Positions 7,390-13,506 of a stretch of DNA of 13,811 bases are shown here, one piece after another. Numbering within the stretch: position 1 is the first letter of the stretch; each line of letters starts with the position of its first letter. The DNA comes from Thermoflavifilum sp. Its GTDB lineage: Bacteria > Bacteroidota > Bacteroidia > Chitinophagales > Chitinophagaceae. The position numbers and the translations under genes are program-made. The stretch lies in assembly GCA_019683625.1 (NCBI GenBank), contig JADGHY010000030.1, positions 1 to 13,811 of the forward strand, in the 5' to 3' direction. Under the pieces are notes generated by a model. It searched no databases. It was not told the DNA's origin and saw only the letters and a program-made list of their open reading frames with translations.

Positions 7390-7419
7390 CAAATATATCA
7401 TAGCGTTGCAGCAACGAAA
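7390..7419 (-). promoter_or_regulatory. Promoter and candidate operator of the tolC-adaptor operon
   Basis: On the minus strand TATATTTG (7397-7390) matches TAnnTTTG. TTTC at 7419-7416 could serve as a -33 box with an 18-nt spacer. Within the spacer lies CGTTGCAGCAACG (7404-7416), a perfect palindrome with 6-bp arms around a single central base. A protein bound there would cover the promoter. Transcription would start near 7384, giving a leader of about 20 nt before the ATG at 7362. Confidence 0.55.
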
Positions 7420-7498
7420 TACAGATTTAGGATAAACGGGCTTTTTCCTTCAGGAGTGGCAATTTATCACATTTCCCATGTTAAGCCTGTTTGTCCCG

Positions 7499-7506
7499 TA
7501 AATTTG
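7499..7506 (+). promoter_or_regulatory. Candidate -7 promoter box for nadB
   Basis: TAAATTTG matches TAnnTTTG and lies 19 nt before the nadB ATG at 7526, giving a predicted leader of about 10-15 nt. No good TTTG -33 box is seen at the right distance (only TGTTA). It is divergent from the efflux promoter, with the two -7 boxes about 100 bp apart. Confidence 0.5.
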
Positions 7507-7525
7507 AGCGAATTTTTCAGCGATT

Positions 7526-9121
7526 ATGTACACCGATTTTCTGGTTATTGGCTCGGGCATTGCCGGATTAACGTATGCACTGAAGGTTGCCCGGCATTTT
7601 CCGCAGCGGCAGGTAACCGTGCTCACCAAAACCCAGGAAGATGAAACCAACACCAAATATGCCCAGGGTGGTGTGGCGGTGGTGAATGATCTGGAGCACG
7701 ACAGCTTTGAACGGCACATAGAAGATACCTTAATTGCGGGCGACGGGCTTTGCAATGAAGCGATCGTGAAGATGGTGGTGCAGGAAGGGCCTGAACGAGT
7801 GCGGGAAATTATGGACTGGGGGGCGCAGTTTGATCGGGATGCATTCGGAGCATTTTCTCGTGGGCGCGAGGGCGGCCATTCCCGTCATCGGGTTTTGCAT
7901 CACAAAGACAGTACAGGTCGCGAAATGGAAAGGGTCCTGCTCGAAGCCGTGCATCAACAACCGAACATTCAGCTGCTCACCCATTGTTTTGTCGTGGATC
8001 TCATCACCCAACATCATCTGGGCTATCTGGTCACCAAATCCACGCCCGACATTACTTGTTTTGGAGTATATGTGTTAAACCTGCACACCCAGCAAATCGA
8101 AAAGCTGCTATCATCGGTTACAGTGCTGGCTACCGGTGGCTGTGGCCGGGTATATCGGACCACCACCAATCCCTCCATTGCTACGGGTGATGGCGTGGCC
8201 ATGGTCTACCGGGCTAAGGGCCGGATTGAGAATATGGAATTCATTCAGTTTCATCCCACGGCGCTCTACCAGCCTGGATCCGGATCCACTTTCCTGATCT
8301 CTGAGGCCGTAAGAGGCGAAGGCGCCATCTTGCGCAACCATGCCGGAGAGGCTTTCATGGAACGCTACGACCCCCGAAAGGAACTGGCACCCCGCGATAT
8401 CGTGGCCCGGGCTATTGACAGCGAAATGAAACGCACCGGCACTGAATACGTGTATCTGGATTGCTCGCCGATTCCGGAAGATCGCTTTCGTACACATTTT
8501 CCGAATATTTATGAAAAATGCCGGCAATTGAATATTGACATACAAACCAACTGGATTCCCGTGGCGCCGGCCGCCCACTACAGCTGTGGCGGCATCAAAA
8601 CCGATGAATGGGGGCGTACCTCCATCCGTCGCCTTTATGCCTGTGGGGAATGTGCATCTACGGGCTTGCACGGAGCCAATCGCCTGGCCTCTAATTCTTT
8701 ACTGGAAGCGATGGTGTTTGCCCATCGCTGTTATCTGGATAGTGTGCAACTCATCCAACAACCCTTTTCCCTGCCCAGCGTGCCCGACTGGGATGCCGCC
8801 GGCACTACCGTCCCCAAAGAAATGATTCTGATTACCCAAAGCCTGAAGGAATTGCAACAGGTGATGAGCGACTACGTGGGCATCGTGCGTTCCAACATCC
8901 GGTTGCAAAGAGCCATGCGCCGCCTTGACCTGCTTTTCGAAGAAACAGAAGCGCTCTATGAATCGACAATTCTCTCACCCCAGCTCTGCGAATTGCGAAA
9001 CCTGATCACCGTGGGCTATTTGATTGTAAAATGTGCAATGTTCCGAAAAGAAAGCCGCGGCTTGCATTTTAACACAGATTATCCGCAAAAAAGCCCCATC
9101 ATCCAAAATATAGTGCTGTAA
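7526..9121 (+). CDS. nadB: L-aspartate oxidase
   Basis: A 531-residue FAD enzyme that oxidises L-aspartate to iminoaspartate, the first step of de novo NAD synthesis; NadA then forms quinolinate. The N-terminal dinucleotide-binding loop DFLVIGSGIAGLTYAL (residues 4-19) and the second FAD motif TVLATGGCGRVY (199-210) are present. Active-site residues fall where Escherichia coli NadB has them: H243 in FIQFHPTALY, E260 and the RGEGA loop, R290 in LAPRDIVARAID, H351 in APAAHYSCGG and R386 in GLHGANRLASNS. The C-terminal three-helix domain (about 435-510) is present, so the enzyme looks complete and of normal length. The succinate dehydrogenase flavoprotein is related, but overall length and the HYSCGG/GANRLASNS combination favour NadB. 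nadA and nadC are not in the window. The next gene starts 3 bases after the stop, so they are co-transcribed. Confidence 0.96.
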   Translation: MYTDFLVIGSGIAGLTYALKVARHFPQRQVTVLTKTQEDETNTKYAQGGVAVVNDLEHDSFERHIEDTLIAGDGLCNEAIVKMVVQEGPERVREIMDWGAQFDRDAFGAFSRGREGGHSRHRVLHHKDSTGREMERVLLEAVHQQPNIQLLTHCFVVDLITQHHLGYLVTKSTPDITCFGVYVLNLHTQQIEKLLSSVTVLATGGCGRVYRTTTNPSIATGDGVAMVYRAKGRIENMEFIQFHPTALYQPGSGSTFLISEAVRGEGAILRNHAGEAFMERYDPRKELAPRDIVARAIDSEMKRTGTEYVYLDCSPIPEDRFRTHFPNIYEKCRQLNIDIQTNWIPVAPAAHYSCGGIKTDEWGRTSIRRLYACGECASTGLHGANRLASNSLLEAMVFAHRCYLDSVQLIQQPFSLPSVPDWDAAGTTVPKEMILITQSLKELQQVMSDYVGIVRSNIRLQRAMRRLDLLFEETEALYESTILSPQLCELRNLITVGYLIVKCAMFRKESRGLHFNTDYPQKSPIIQNIVL

Positions 9122-9124
9122 AAC

Positions 9125-10003
9125 ATGTGGTATTATTGCTTATTTGCCATCTGTTATTTGATTTCCCTGCTGCCCTTTGCCGTCTTGTATCGCCTTTCTG
9201 ATGGATTATACGGACTGGTGTATTATCTCATTGGCTATCGGAAACAGGTGGTCAGGCAAAACCTGGCACAGGCTTTTCCGGAAGTGGATAGCCGTGAGCT
9301 ACGCAAAATTGAAAAGCAATATTATCGGGATTTATGCGATATGCTGGTGGAAACTATTAAGATGATGACGCTTTCTCCGGCGGCTTTGCGACGGCGTTTT
9401 CAGTGTGATTTGAGTTTACTCCATCGGCTTGCCGCTGAGGGTAAGAGTTGCCAGATTCAGCTGGGGCATCGGTTTAACTGGGAATGGGCTAACCTGTATT
9501 TTAAATTAGGGACGCAGGTGCCTTTTCTGGTGGTATATATGCCCATCAGCAACCGCCACGTGGAAAGATTGGTAAACCACATCCGCCGTCGATTTGGTAC
9601 CGTGCTGATCCCGGCCGACAAGGTGCTGGAAGCCATGAAACCCTGGCAATCCCAACCGCATATCACCATCTTAGTGGCCGACCAAAATCCATCCAGCGCC
9701 CGGAGATGTTATTGGGAAATGTTTCTAAACAGACCCACAGCTTTTTACAAAGGCCCTGAACTCATTGCCCGTCGCTTTGGAGAGGTGGTGATTTGGGGAG
9801 ATATTCAAAAAATCAAACGGGGATATTATCATGCGGAAATCCAAGAAGCATTTCCGGAACCAGGAAGACTTTCGGAAGGCGAAATCAGCCATGCCTTTAG
9901 CCGGTTTCTGGAACAAAAAATCCATGCACAACCCTCAAATTGGCTGTGGAGCCACAGAAGATGGAAACATCAGCCTCCGCCCCATTTCACACCTGTTCCA
10001 TAA
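9125..10003 (+). CDS. LpxL/HtrB-type lysophospholipid (lipid A) acyltransferase
   Basis: A 292-residue inner-membrane acyltransferase of the Lip_A_acyltrans family (PF03279), which adds secondary acyl chains to lipid A precursors, or to related lipids in Bacteroidota. An N-terminal hydrophobic segment (residues 3-22) would anchor it. The early family motif RQNLAQAFPE is at 44-53. The catalytic H-x4-D/E motif is H115-RFNW-E120 (QLGHRFNWEW). An RHVERLVNHIRRRFG segment lies at 144-158, and the ADQNPS motif (185-190), matching the DQ-P stretch of LpxL proteins, is followed by a TAFYKGPELIARRFG section. It ends with W-L-W-S-H-RRWK, as usual for the family. The start is 3 bases after nadB and the next gene is 33 bases downstream. 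The family is secure; the exact acyl acceptor is not, so no gene symbol is given. Confidence 0.88.
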   Translation: MWYYCLFAICYLISLLPFAVLYRLSDGLYGLVYYLIGYRKQVVRQNLAQAFPEVDSRELRKIEKQYYRDLCDMLVETIKMMTLSPAALRRRFQCDLSLLHRLAAEGKSCQIQLGHRFNWEWANLYFKLGTQVPFLVVYMPISNRHVERLVNHIRRRFGTVLIPADKVLEAMKPWQSQPHITILVADQNPSSARRCYWEMFLNRPTAFYKGPELIARRFGEVVIWGDIQKIKRGYYHAEIQEAFPEPGRLSEGEISHAFSRFLEQKIHAQPSNWLWSHRRWKHQPPPHFTPVP

Positions 10004-10036
10004 AAATTCTCTTAACTTGGGCAAAATCTTCATTCC

Positions 10037-10612
10037 ATGAACCGCTGCTCCTGGCCTGCAACGGATCCGCTGATGATAGCCTATCACGACACCGAATGGG
10101 GTGTGCCGCTGCACGACGACCACAAATTATTTGAGTTTCTGGTACTGGATGCTTTTCAAGCAGGCCTCAGCTGGCGAACCATCCTCTACAAAAGGGAACA
10201 TTTTCGCAAGGCCTTCGACAATTTCCAACCGGAAATCATTGCCCGGTATTCCACGAGGAAGATCCAGCAATTGTTGCAAAATCCCGGAATCATTCGCAAC
10301 AAACTAAAGATAGAAGCTACGGTGGAAAACGCCCGTCGTTTCCTGGACATAAAAGCCCATCATGGCAGCTTCGATAAATTTATCTGGCAATTCACAGATT
10401 ACCAAACCCTGCACCATCATTTACAGCCCGGACAGCCGGCACCTGTTACCTCACCTGAATCGGATGCGATGAGCAAGGCATTGCGGAAAGCCGGATTTGC
10501 ATTCGTGGGATCTACGATTTGTTATGCTTTTATGCAGGCCGCAGGCATGATCAACGATCATGTGGTAACCTGTTATCGTTATGCTGAACTGCGCAATCAT
10601 GCGTCAGTTTAG
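10037..10612 (+). CDS. tag: DNA-3-methyladenine glycosylase I
   Basis: A 191-residue base-excision glycosylase that removes 3-methyladenine from alkylated DNA. The sequence follows Escherichia coli Tag closely: RCSW-x3-DPLMIAYHDTEWGVP at the N-terminus, QAGLSWRTIL near residue 41, a PGIIRNKLKIEA helix-hairpin-helix region near residue 98, FAFVGSTICYAFMQAAGMINDHV near 154. The four zinc ligands (C4, H17, H175, C179) are at the same residue numbers as in E. coli. Base-pocket Y16 and W46 are kept, but position 38, glutamate in E. coli, is aspartate here. The ATG at 10037 gives the family-typical MNRC start. It is probably third in the nadB operon, though a weak TAACTTGG box (10012-10019) could supply an internal promoter. 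Its last 9 bases overlap the end of the convergent persulfide dioxygenase gene. Confidence 0.96.
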   Translation: MNRCSWPATDPLMIAYHDTEWGVPLHDDHKLFEFLVLDAFQAGLSWRTILYKREHFRKAFDNFQPEIIARYSTRKIQQLLQNPGIIRNKLKIEATVENARRFLDIKAHHGSFDKFIWQFTDYQTLHHHLQPGQPAPVTSPESDAMSKALRKAGFAFVGSTICYAFMQAAGMINDHVVTCYRYAELRNHASV

Positions 10613-12010
10613 CACATTCCGTTCTTCCACAATTTCAATTTGAGGCTGATTGCGGATTTCCCGAAATCCTCCGGCAATATTCCGGAGGTTATGCAAGCCT
10701 TGTTGCTTCAGCAGCGAGCAGGCAATAACGCTTCTGTAGCCGGTTTCACAATGCACATACAGGTTATGATGGTCTTCCAGATGCATGAGATTAATCGGAT
10801 CGCGCATCTCTTCCAGGGGGATATTGATAGCGCCTCTCACATGTGCCTGAGCGTGTTCGGCTTCATGGCGCACATCCAGGATAATCATCCGCTGATCATA
10901 AGGGATATCTAAAGCAAACTCTTCGGGATCTACGCTGATGATCATATCTCTGGGCTCGCCGGCGTTCAGCCAGGAAGCAAATCCCCCCTGAAGATAGCCC
11001 ACCACACTGTCGAACCCTACCCTGGCCAATCGCGTGATTGTCTCCAGCTCTTTTCCGGGATCGGTAACCAGCAAAATGGGCTGATGATAGGGCAACAATC
11101 TTCCGGCCCATTCGGCAAAACGCCCCCGCAGGCCAATATTCAAGAAACCTGGAATAAATCCCTCCACAAAGGCTTCAGGCGAGCGACTATCTACACATAC
11201 CACCCGTTCCCTTCGCATTTGTTGCTTGAATTCTTCCACAGAAAGCCCAACCATACTGCGTTCCAAAACCTGATGAAGCTGTTCGTATCCTTTCTGGTTA
11301 ATCCGGGCATTGATGTGAAAATAAGCAGGCGCCTGGGGAAGGCCTTGGGTAACTTTTTCGATAAACTCCTGCTTATCTTCTGTTAGTAAGGCATAATTGC
11401 TTTGTTTTTGTTCACCCAAGGTGCTGAAGGTTTCCTTGCCGATTTGTTTGCCACAAGCTGATCCGGGACCATGTGCCGGATAAATGATCAGCTCGTCGGG
11501 CAGGGGTTTTATTTTCTGATGTAAGGAGTCGTATAAATATCCGGCTAATTCTTCTGCCGTAAATCCGCCACTGGAAAGATCGGGCCGGCCTACATCTCCC
11601 ACAAACAAAGTATCCCCGGTAAACAGGCAGCAAGGTTTTCCTGCTTCATCATACAGCAAATAGCAGCTCGATTCAATGGTATGTCCCGGAGTATGCAACA
11701 GCTGCAGCTGAACATTGCCTAGCTGAAAGATTTCTCCGTCTTGGGCAATATGCACCCGGTATTCCGTTGCGGCCTGAGGACCAAATACAATCTGGGCGCC
11801 CGTTTTCTCGGCCAAATCCAGATGCCCCGACACAAAATCAGCATGAAAATGGGTTTCAAAAATATAGCGGATCACCGTGCCGGTCTCGGCAGCCATTTCC
11901 AGGTAGGCTTCCGTATCCCGCAGGGGATCAATCACTGCTGCTTCTCCTTCCGAAGCAATGAAATAAGCCGCTTCAGAAAGACATCCCGTGTACATTTGCT
12001 TTACCAACAT
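10604..12010 (-). CDS. Persulfide dioxygenase-rhodanese fusion (ETHE1/CstB-like MBL-fold protein)
   Basis: A 468-residue cytoplasmic protein with three domains. Residues 1-250 are a metallo-beta-lactamase-fold persulfide dioxygenase: THFHADFVSGH (53-63) with H54 and H56, HTPGH110, TGDTLFVGD with D133, and YPAHGPGS with H180. In ETHE1-like enzymes a single iron is held by the equivalents of H54, H110 and D133. Residues 258-355 are a rhodanese-like domain without a catalytic cysteine (VTDPGKE where the loop would be), so inactive. Residues 365-455 are a second rhodanese domain with an intact loop C421-E-T-G-Y-R. The order matches Staphylococcus aureus CstB, which oxidises low-molecular-weight persulfides and yields thiosulfate. 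The probable role is sulfide/persulfide detoxification. It has its own -7 box. An ArsR-family gene lies upstream on the same strand, separated by a terminator. The 3' end overlaps tag by 9 bases. Confidence 0.9.
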   Translation of the reverse strand: MLVKQMYTGCLSEAAYFIASEGEAAVIDPLRDTEAYLEMAAETGTVIRYIFETHFHADFVSGHLDLAEKTGAQIVFGPQAATEYRVHIAQDGEIFQLGNVQLQLLHTPGHTIESSCYLLYDEAGKPCCLFTGDTLFVGDVGRPDLSSGGFTAEELAGYLYDSLHQKIKPLPDELIIYPAHGPGSACGKQIGKETFSTLGEQKQSNYALLTEDKQEFIEKVTQGLPQAPAYFHINARINQKGYEQLHQVLERSMVGLSVEEFKQQMRRERVVCVDSRSPEAFVEGFIPGFLNIGLRGRFAEWAGRLLPYHQPILLVTDPGKELETITRLARVGFDSVVGYLQGGFASWLNAGEPRDMIISVDPEEFALDIPYDQRMIILDVRHEAEHAQAHVRGAINIPLEEMRDPINLMHLEDHHNLYVHCETGYRSVIACSLLKQQGLHNLRNIAGGFREIRNQPQIEIVEERNVLN

Positions 12011-12023
12011 AGCTGCATCGAGT

Positions 12024-12049
12024 TCATTTCAAAATTACATCATTTCAAA
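12024..12049 (-). promoter_or_regulatory. Promoter and direct repeat upstream of the persulfide dioxygenase gene
   Basis: On the minus strand TAATTTTG (12037-12030) matches TAnnTTTG and lies 20 nt before the ATG at 12010. Two identical 10-bp copies of TCATTTCAAA (plus-strand reading, 12024-12033 and 12040-12049) overlap and precede the box, with a 16-bp period. This arrangement could bind a regulator, with the neighbouring ArsR protein a candidate (inference). No -33 TTTG at the standard distance is seen. Confidence 0.45.
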
Positions 12050-12060
12050 CACCTGCTGAG

Positions 12061-12087
12061 TAGAAAAAAGCTGCCCCGAGGCAGCTT
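12061..12087 (-). terminator. Rho-independent terminator of the ArsR-family gene
   Basis: Minus-strand AAGCTGCC (12087-12080), loop TCGG, GGCAGCTT (12075-12068) running into a T tract (12069-12064). The 8-bp stem is perfect and GC-rich, with a stable UCGG-type loop. It lies 54 bases after the ArsR stop codon and upstream of the persulfide dioxygenase promoter, so the two genes are separate units. Confidence 0.9.
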
Positions 12088-12141
12088 CCAATCCCTTCTT
12101 ATGGTAAAACGGAAACTTGTTCCTACCCGATAAATATTGGA

Positions 12142-12516
12142 TTATTTTTCCGGCTTCAGGGCATATAGTTCATCCACTACCCGGGCAATGGTTTCCAACG
12201 CATCCGTATCCAACGAGTAATAGATAAACTTTCCATCCCGTTCGTACTTTACAATATGATTCCGGCGCAGGATGGAAAGATGCTGGGAGGCTACAGATTG
12301 CTCCAGGCGAAGCTTCACGTAAATTTCCGTAACTGTCATTCGCTTATGTTCTTCAAGCAACTTGATGATCTGTTGCCTAAGCTTATGGTTAATGGCCCTG
12401 AGTACGTGCGCGGCAATGCGCACATGATAATAGTCCAACTTGATGGCATCACCCGATCCATTCCCTTTGGAAATGGTGAGGGTGTAAGACGAGGTGGGCA
12501 TAATGGTTTTTTCCAT
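12142..12516 (-). CDS. ArsR/SmtB-family winged-helix regulator lacking cysteine
   Basis: A 124-residue transcription regulator. After a poorly conserved N-terminus (1-28) comes a dimerisation and helical region with several histidines (H31, H37, H44), then the winged-helix DNA-binding domain: LRQQIIKLLEEHKRMTVTEI (46-65), recognition helix around SVASQHLSILRRNHIV (74-89), and the wing KYERDGKFIYYSL (90-102). A short C-terminal helix follows. The protein contains no cysteine at all, so it cannot sense arsenic, cadmium or persulfides through thiols as ArsR, CadC, SqrR or BigR do; no histidine or aspartate metal site of the SmtB C-terminal helix type is evident. Its signal is unknown. It lies upstream of the persulfide dioxygenase gene on the same strand but ends at its own terminator. 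A second ATG at 12501 is an alternative start. Confidence 0.87.
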   Translation of the reverse strand: MEKTIMPTSSYTLTISKGNGSGDAIKLDYYHVRIAAHVLRAINHKLRQQIIKLLEEHKRMTVTEIYVKLRLEQSVASQHLSILRRNHIVKYERDGKFIYYSLDTDALETIARVVDELYALKPEK

Positions 12517-12579
12517 GTTATATGATTTAGGATAGCAAAATGGTTTTCTGGATATCTGGTTTTGCCTGCATATTGATTA

Positions 12580-12617
12580 CAAAAATATCTTATATCTTTA
12601 AATTGAAGAAATCTTCA
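12580..12617 (-). promoter_or_regulatory. Promoter and repeats upstream of the ArsR-family gene
   Basis: On the minus strand TATTTTTG (12587-12580) matches TAnnTTTG and would give a leader of about 55 nt. In plus-strand reading, a tandem ATATCTT-ATATCTT (12585-12598) overlaps the box, and GAAGA-AA-TCTTC (12606-12617), 5-bp arms, lies about 20 bp upstream in transcription. Autoregulation through one of these is plausible because ArsR-family proteins commonly repress their own gene. Otherwise the 171-base gap to tsaB shows nothing definite. Confidence 0.4.
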
Positions 12618-12687
12618 TGCATAGGATCGTAGCCTGTTTGTCACAAGATAGTAGGATTTCTTAGAATTTAACAGAATCTTGATGACG

Positions 12688-13377
12688 CTATGCCTTGCCC
12701 ACATAAGTAGGTTTTAGGTAAAAAGGCTCTGCATAGGCCAGGTCGGCAAATTGGCCGGAGTGAAAGGCCTGATCGGCCAGTTGAGCCATGTGGGCGGCAT
12801 GCAGCTGATAGCTGGTATCCAGCCTGATCTTGTCGGCCAAGGTAGGCGGAAGCAGTTGGACAAGCCGGGGTGCACCTTCTCCGAAAATCCACACAGGCAA
12901 ATGATTTTGCCAACCTGAAAAATCTTCTTCCCGGAGCTGAACCGGCCGGGCTTCTTCCACAACTGTGCCATCGGTCTTATACCAGGCAGCATATACCTCA
13001 TCCTTGCGGGAATTCAAAACAGGGAGCAGAAAGCCCTTTTCCGGTAATGCCGGATGAAGCTGTCGGTATCCCTCGGCCATGATGTCCAGTGTGGGAAGCA
13101 ATATCAAAGGACAATTCCAGGCATAACATAACCCTTTTGCCGTAGAAAGCCCCACCCGCAATCCCGTATAGGAACCGGGTCCTGCGCTCACCGCCACAGC
13201 GTGGATCTCGGCTCCGGTAAGCCGCAATTGGTTAAGCCCCTGATGCACATAATCTGCTATGTAGGCCGCATGATCTTCGGCTGCTGAATGGCTAAACGAA
13301 GCCAGCACCTTTCCGTTTTCGCTGAAGCACACCGAACCTGCCGCCGTTGCGGTGTCGATTAAAATAAGCATGGCCAT
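12688..13377 (-). CDS. tsaB: tRNA threonylcarbamoyladenosine biosynthesis protein TsaB
   Basis: A 229-residue protein of the t6A37 machinery. TsaB dimerises with TsaD and with TsaE supports transfer of threonylcarbamoyl to A37 of ANN-decoding tRNAs. It keeps the ASKHA-like N-terminal fold: LILIDTATAAGSVCF (4-18), H36 in the SAAEDHAAYI region where the family usually has a histidine, and the hallmark VAVSAGPGSYTGLRVGLSTAKGL split over residues 61-83. The C-terminal half is variable, as usual, and length is normal. The ATG at 13377 is used here; the ATG at 13371, two codons later, gives a start (MLILIDT) closer to the family and is equally possible. It seems to be a single-gene unit with its own promoter box just upstream, divergent from ridA. 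Confidence 0.94.
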   Translation of the reverse strand: MAMLILIDTATAAGSVCFSENGKVLASFSHSAAEDHAAYIADYVHQGLNQLRLTGAEIHAVAVSAGPGSYTGLRVGLSTAKGLCYAWNCPLILLPTLDIMAEGYRQLHPALPEKGFLLPVLNSRKDEVYAAWYKTDGTVVEEARPVQLREEDFSGWQNHLPVWIFGEGAPRLVQLLPPTLADKIRLDTSYQLHAAHMAQLADQAFHSGQFADLAYAEPFYLKPTYVGKA

Positions 13378-13394
13378 ATCCCAAACAATGATAG

Positions 13395-13402
13395 CAAAGG
13401 TA
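13395..13402 (-). promoter_or_regulatory. Candidate -7 promoter box for tsaB
   Basis: Minus-strand TACCTTTG matches TAnnTTTG exactly and lies 17 nt before the ATG at 13377. A T-rich TTTTTC stretch about 17 nt further upstream could be the -33 element. The rest of the 129-base divergent gap shows no equally good box facing ridA. Confidence 0.6.
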
Positions 13403-13506
13403 CAACAGCAGAGGCTATGAAAAAGGATAAGGTTCGGCTAAAGCGAATTAGCTTATTTTTACTGCGATTTTTAAACCTGACCTCAAAAACAAATCACAAT
13501 TAGCGT

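Noticed and set aside
8277..8288. Tandem GGATCC-GGATCC
   Set aside because: Lies in nadB codons for a Gly/Ser-rich loop; a short chance repeat with no sign of a cloning scar or mobile element.
8111..8671. 186-codon minus-strand frame inside nadB
   Set aside because: Antisense to a highly conserved part of nadB that includes the active-site segments; no family resemblance, so it is a codon-bias shadow.
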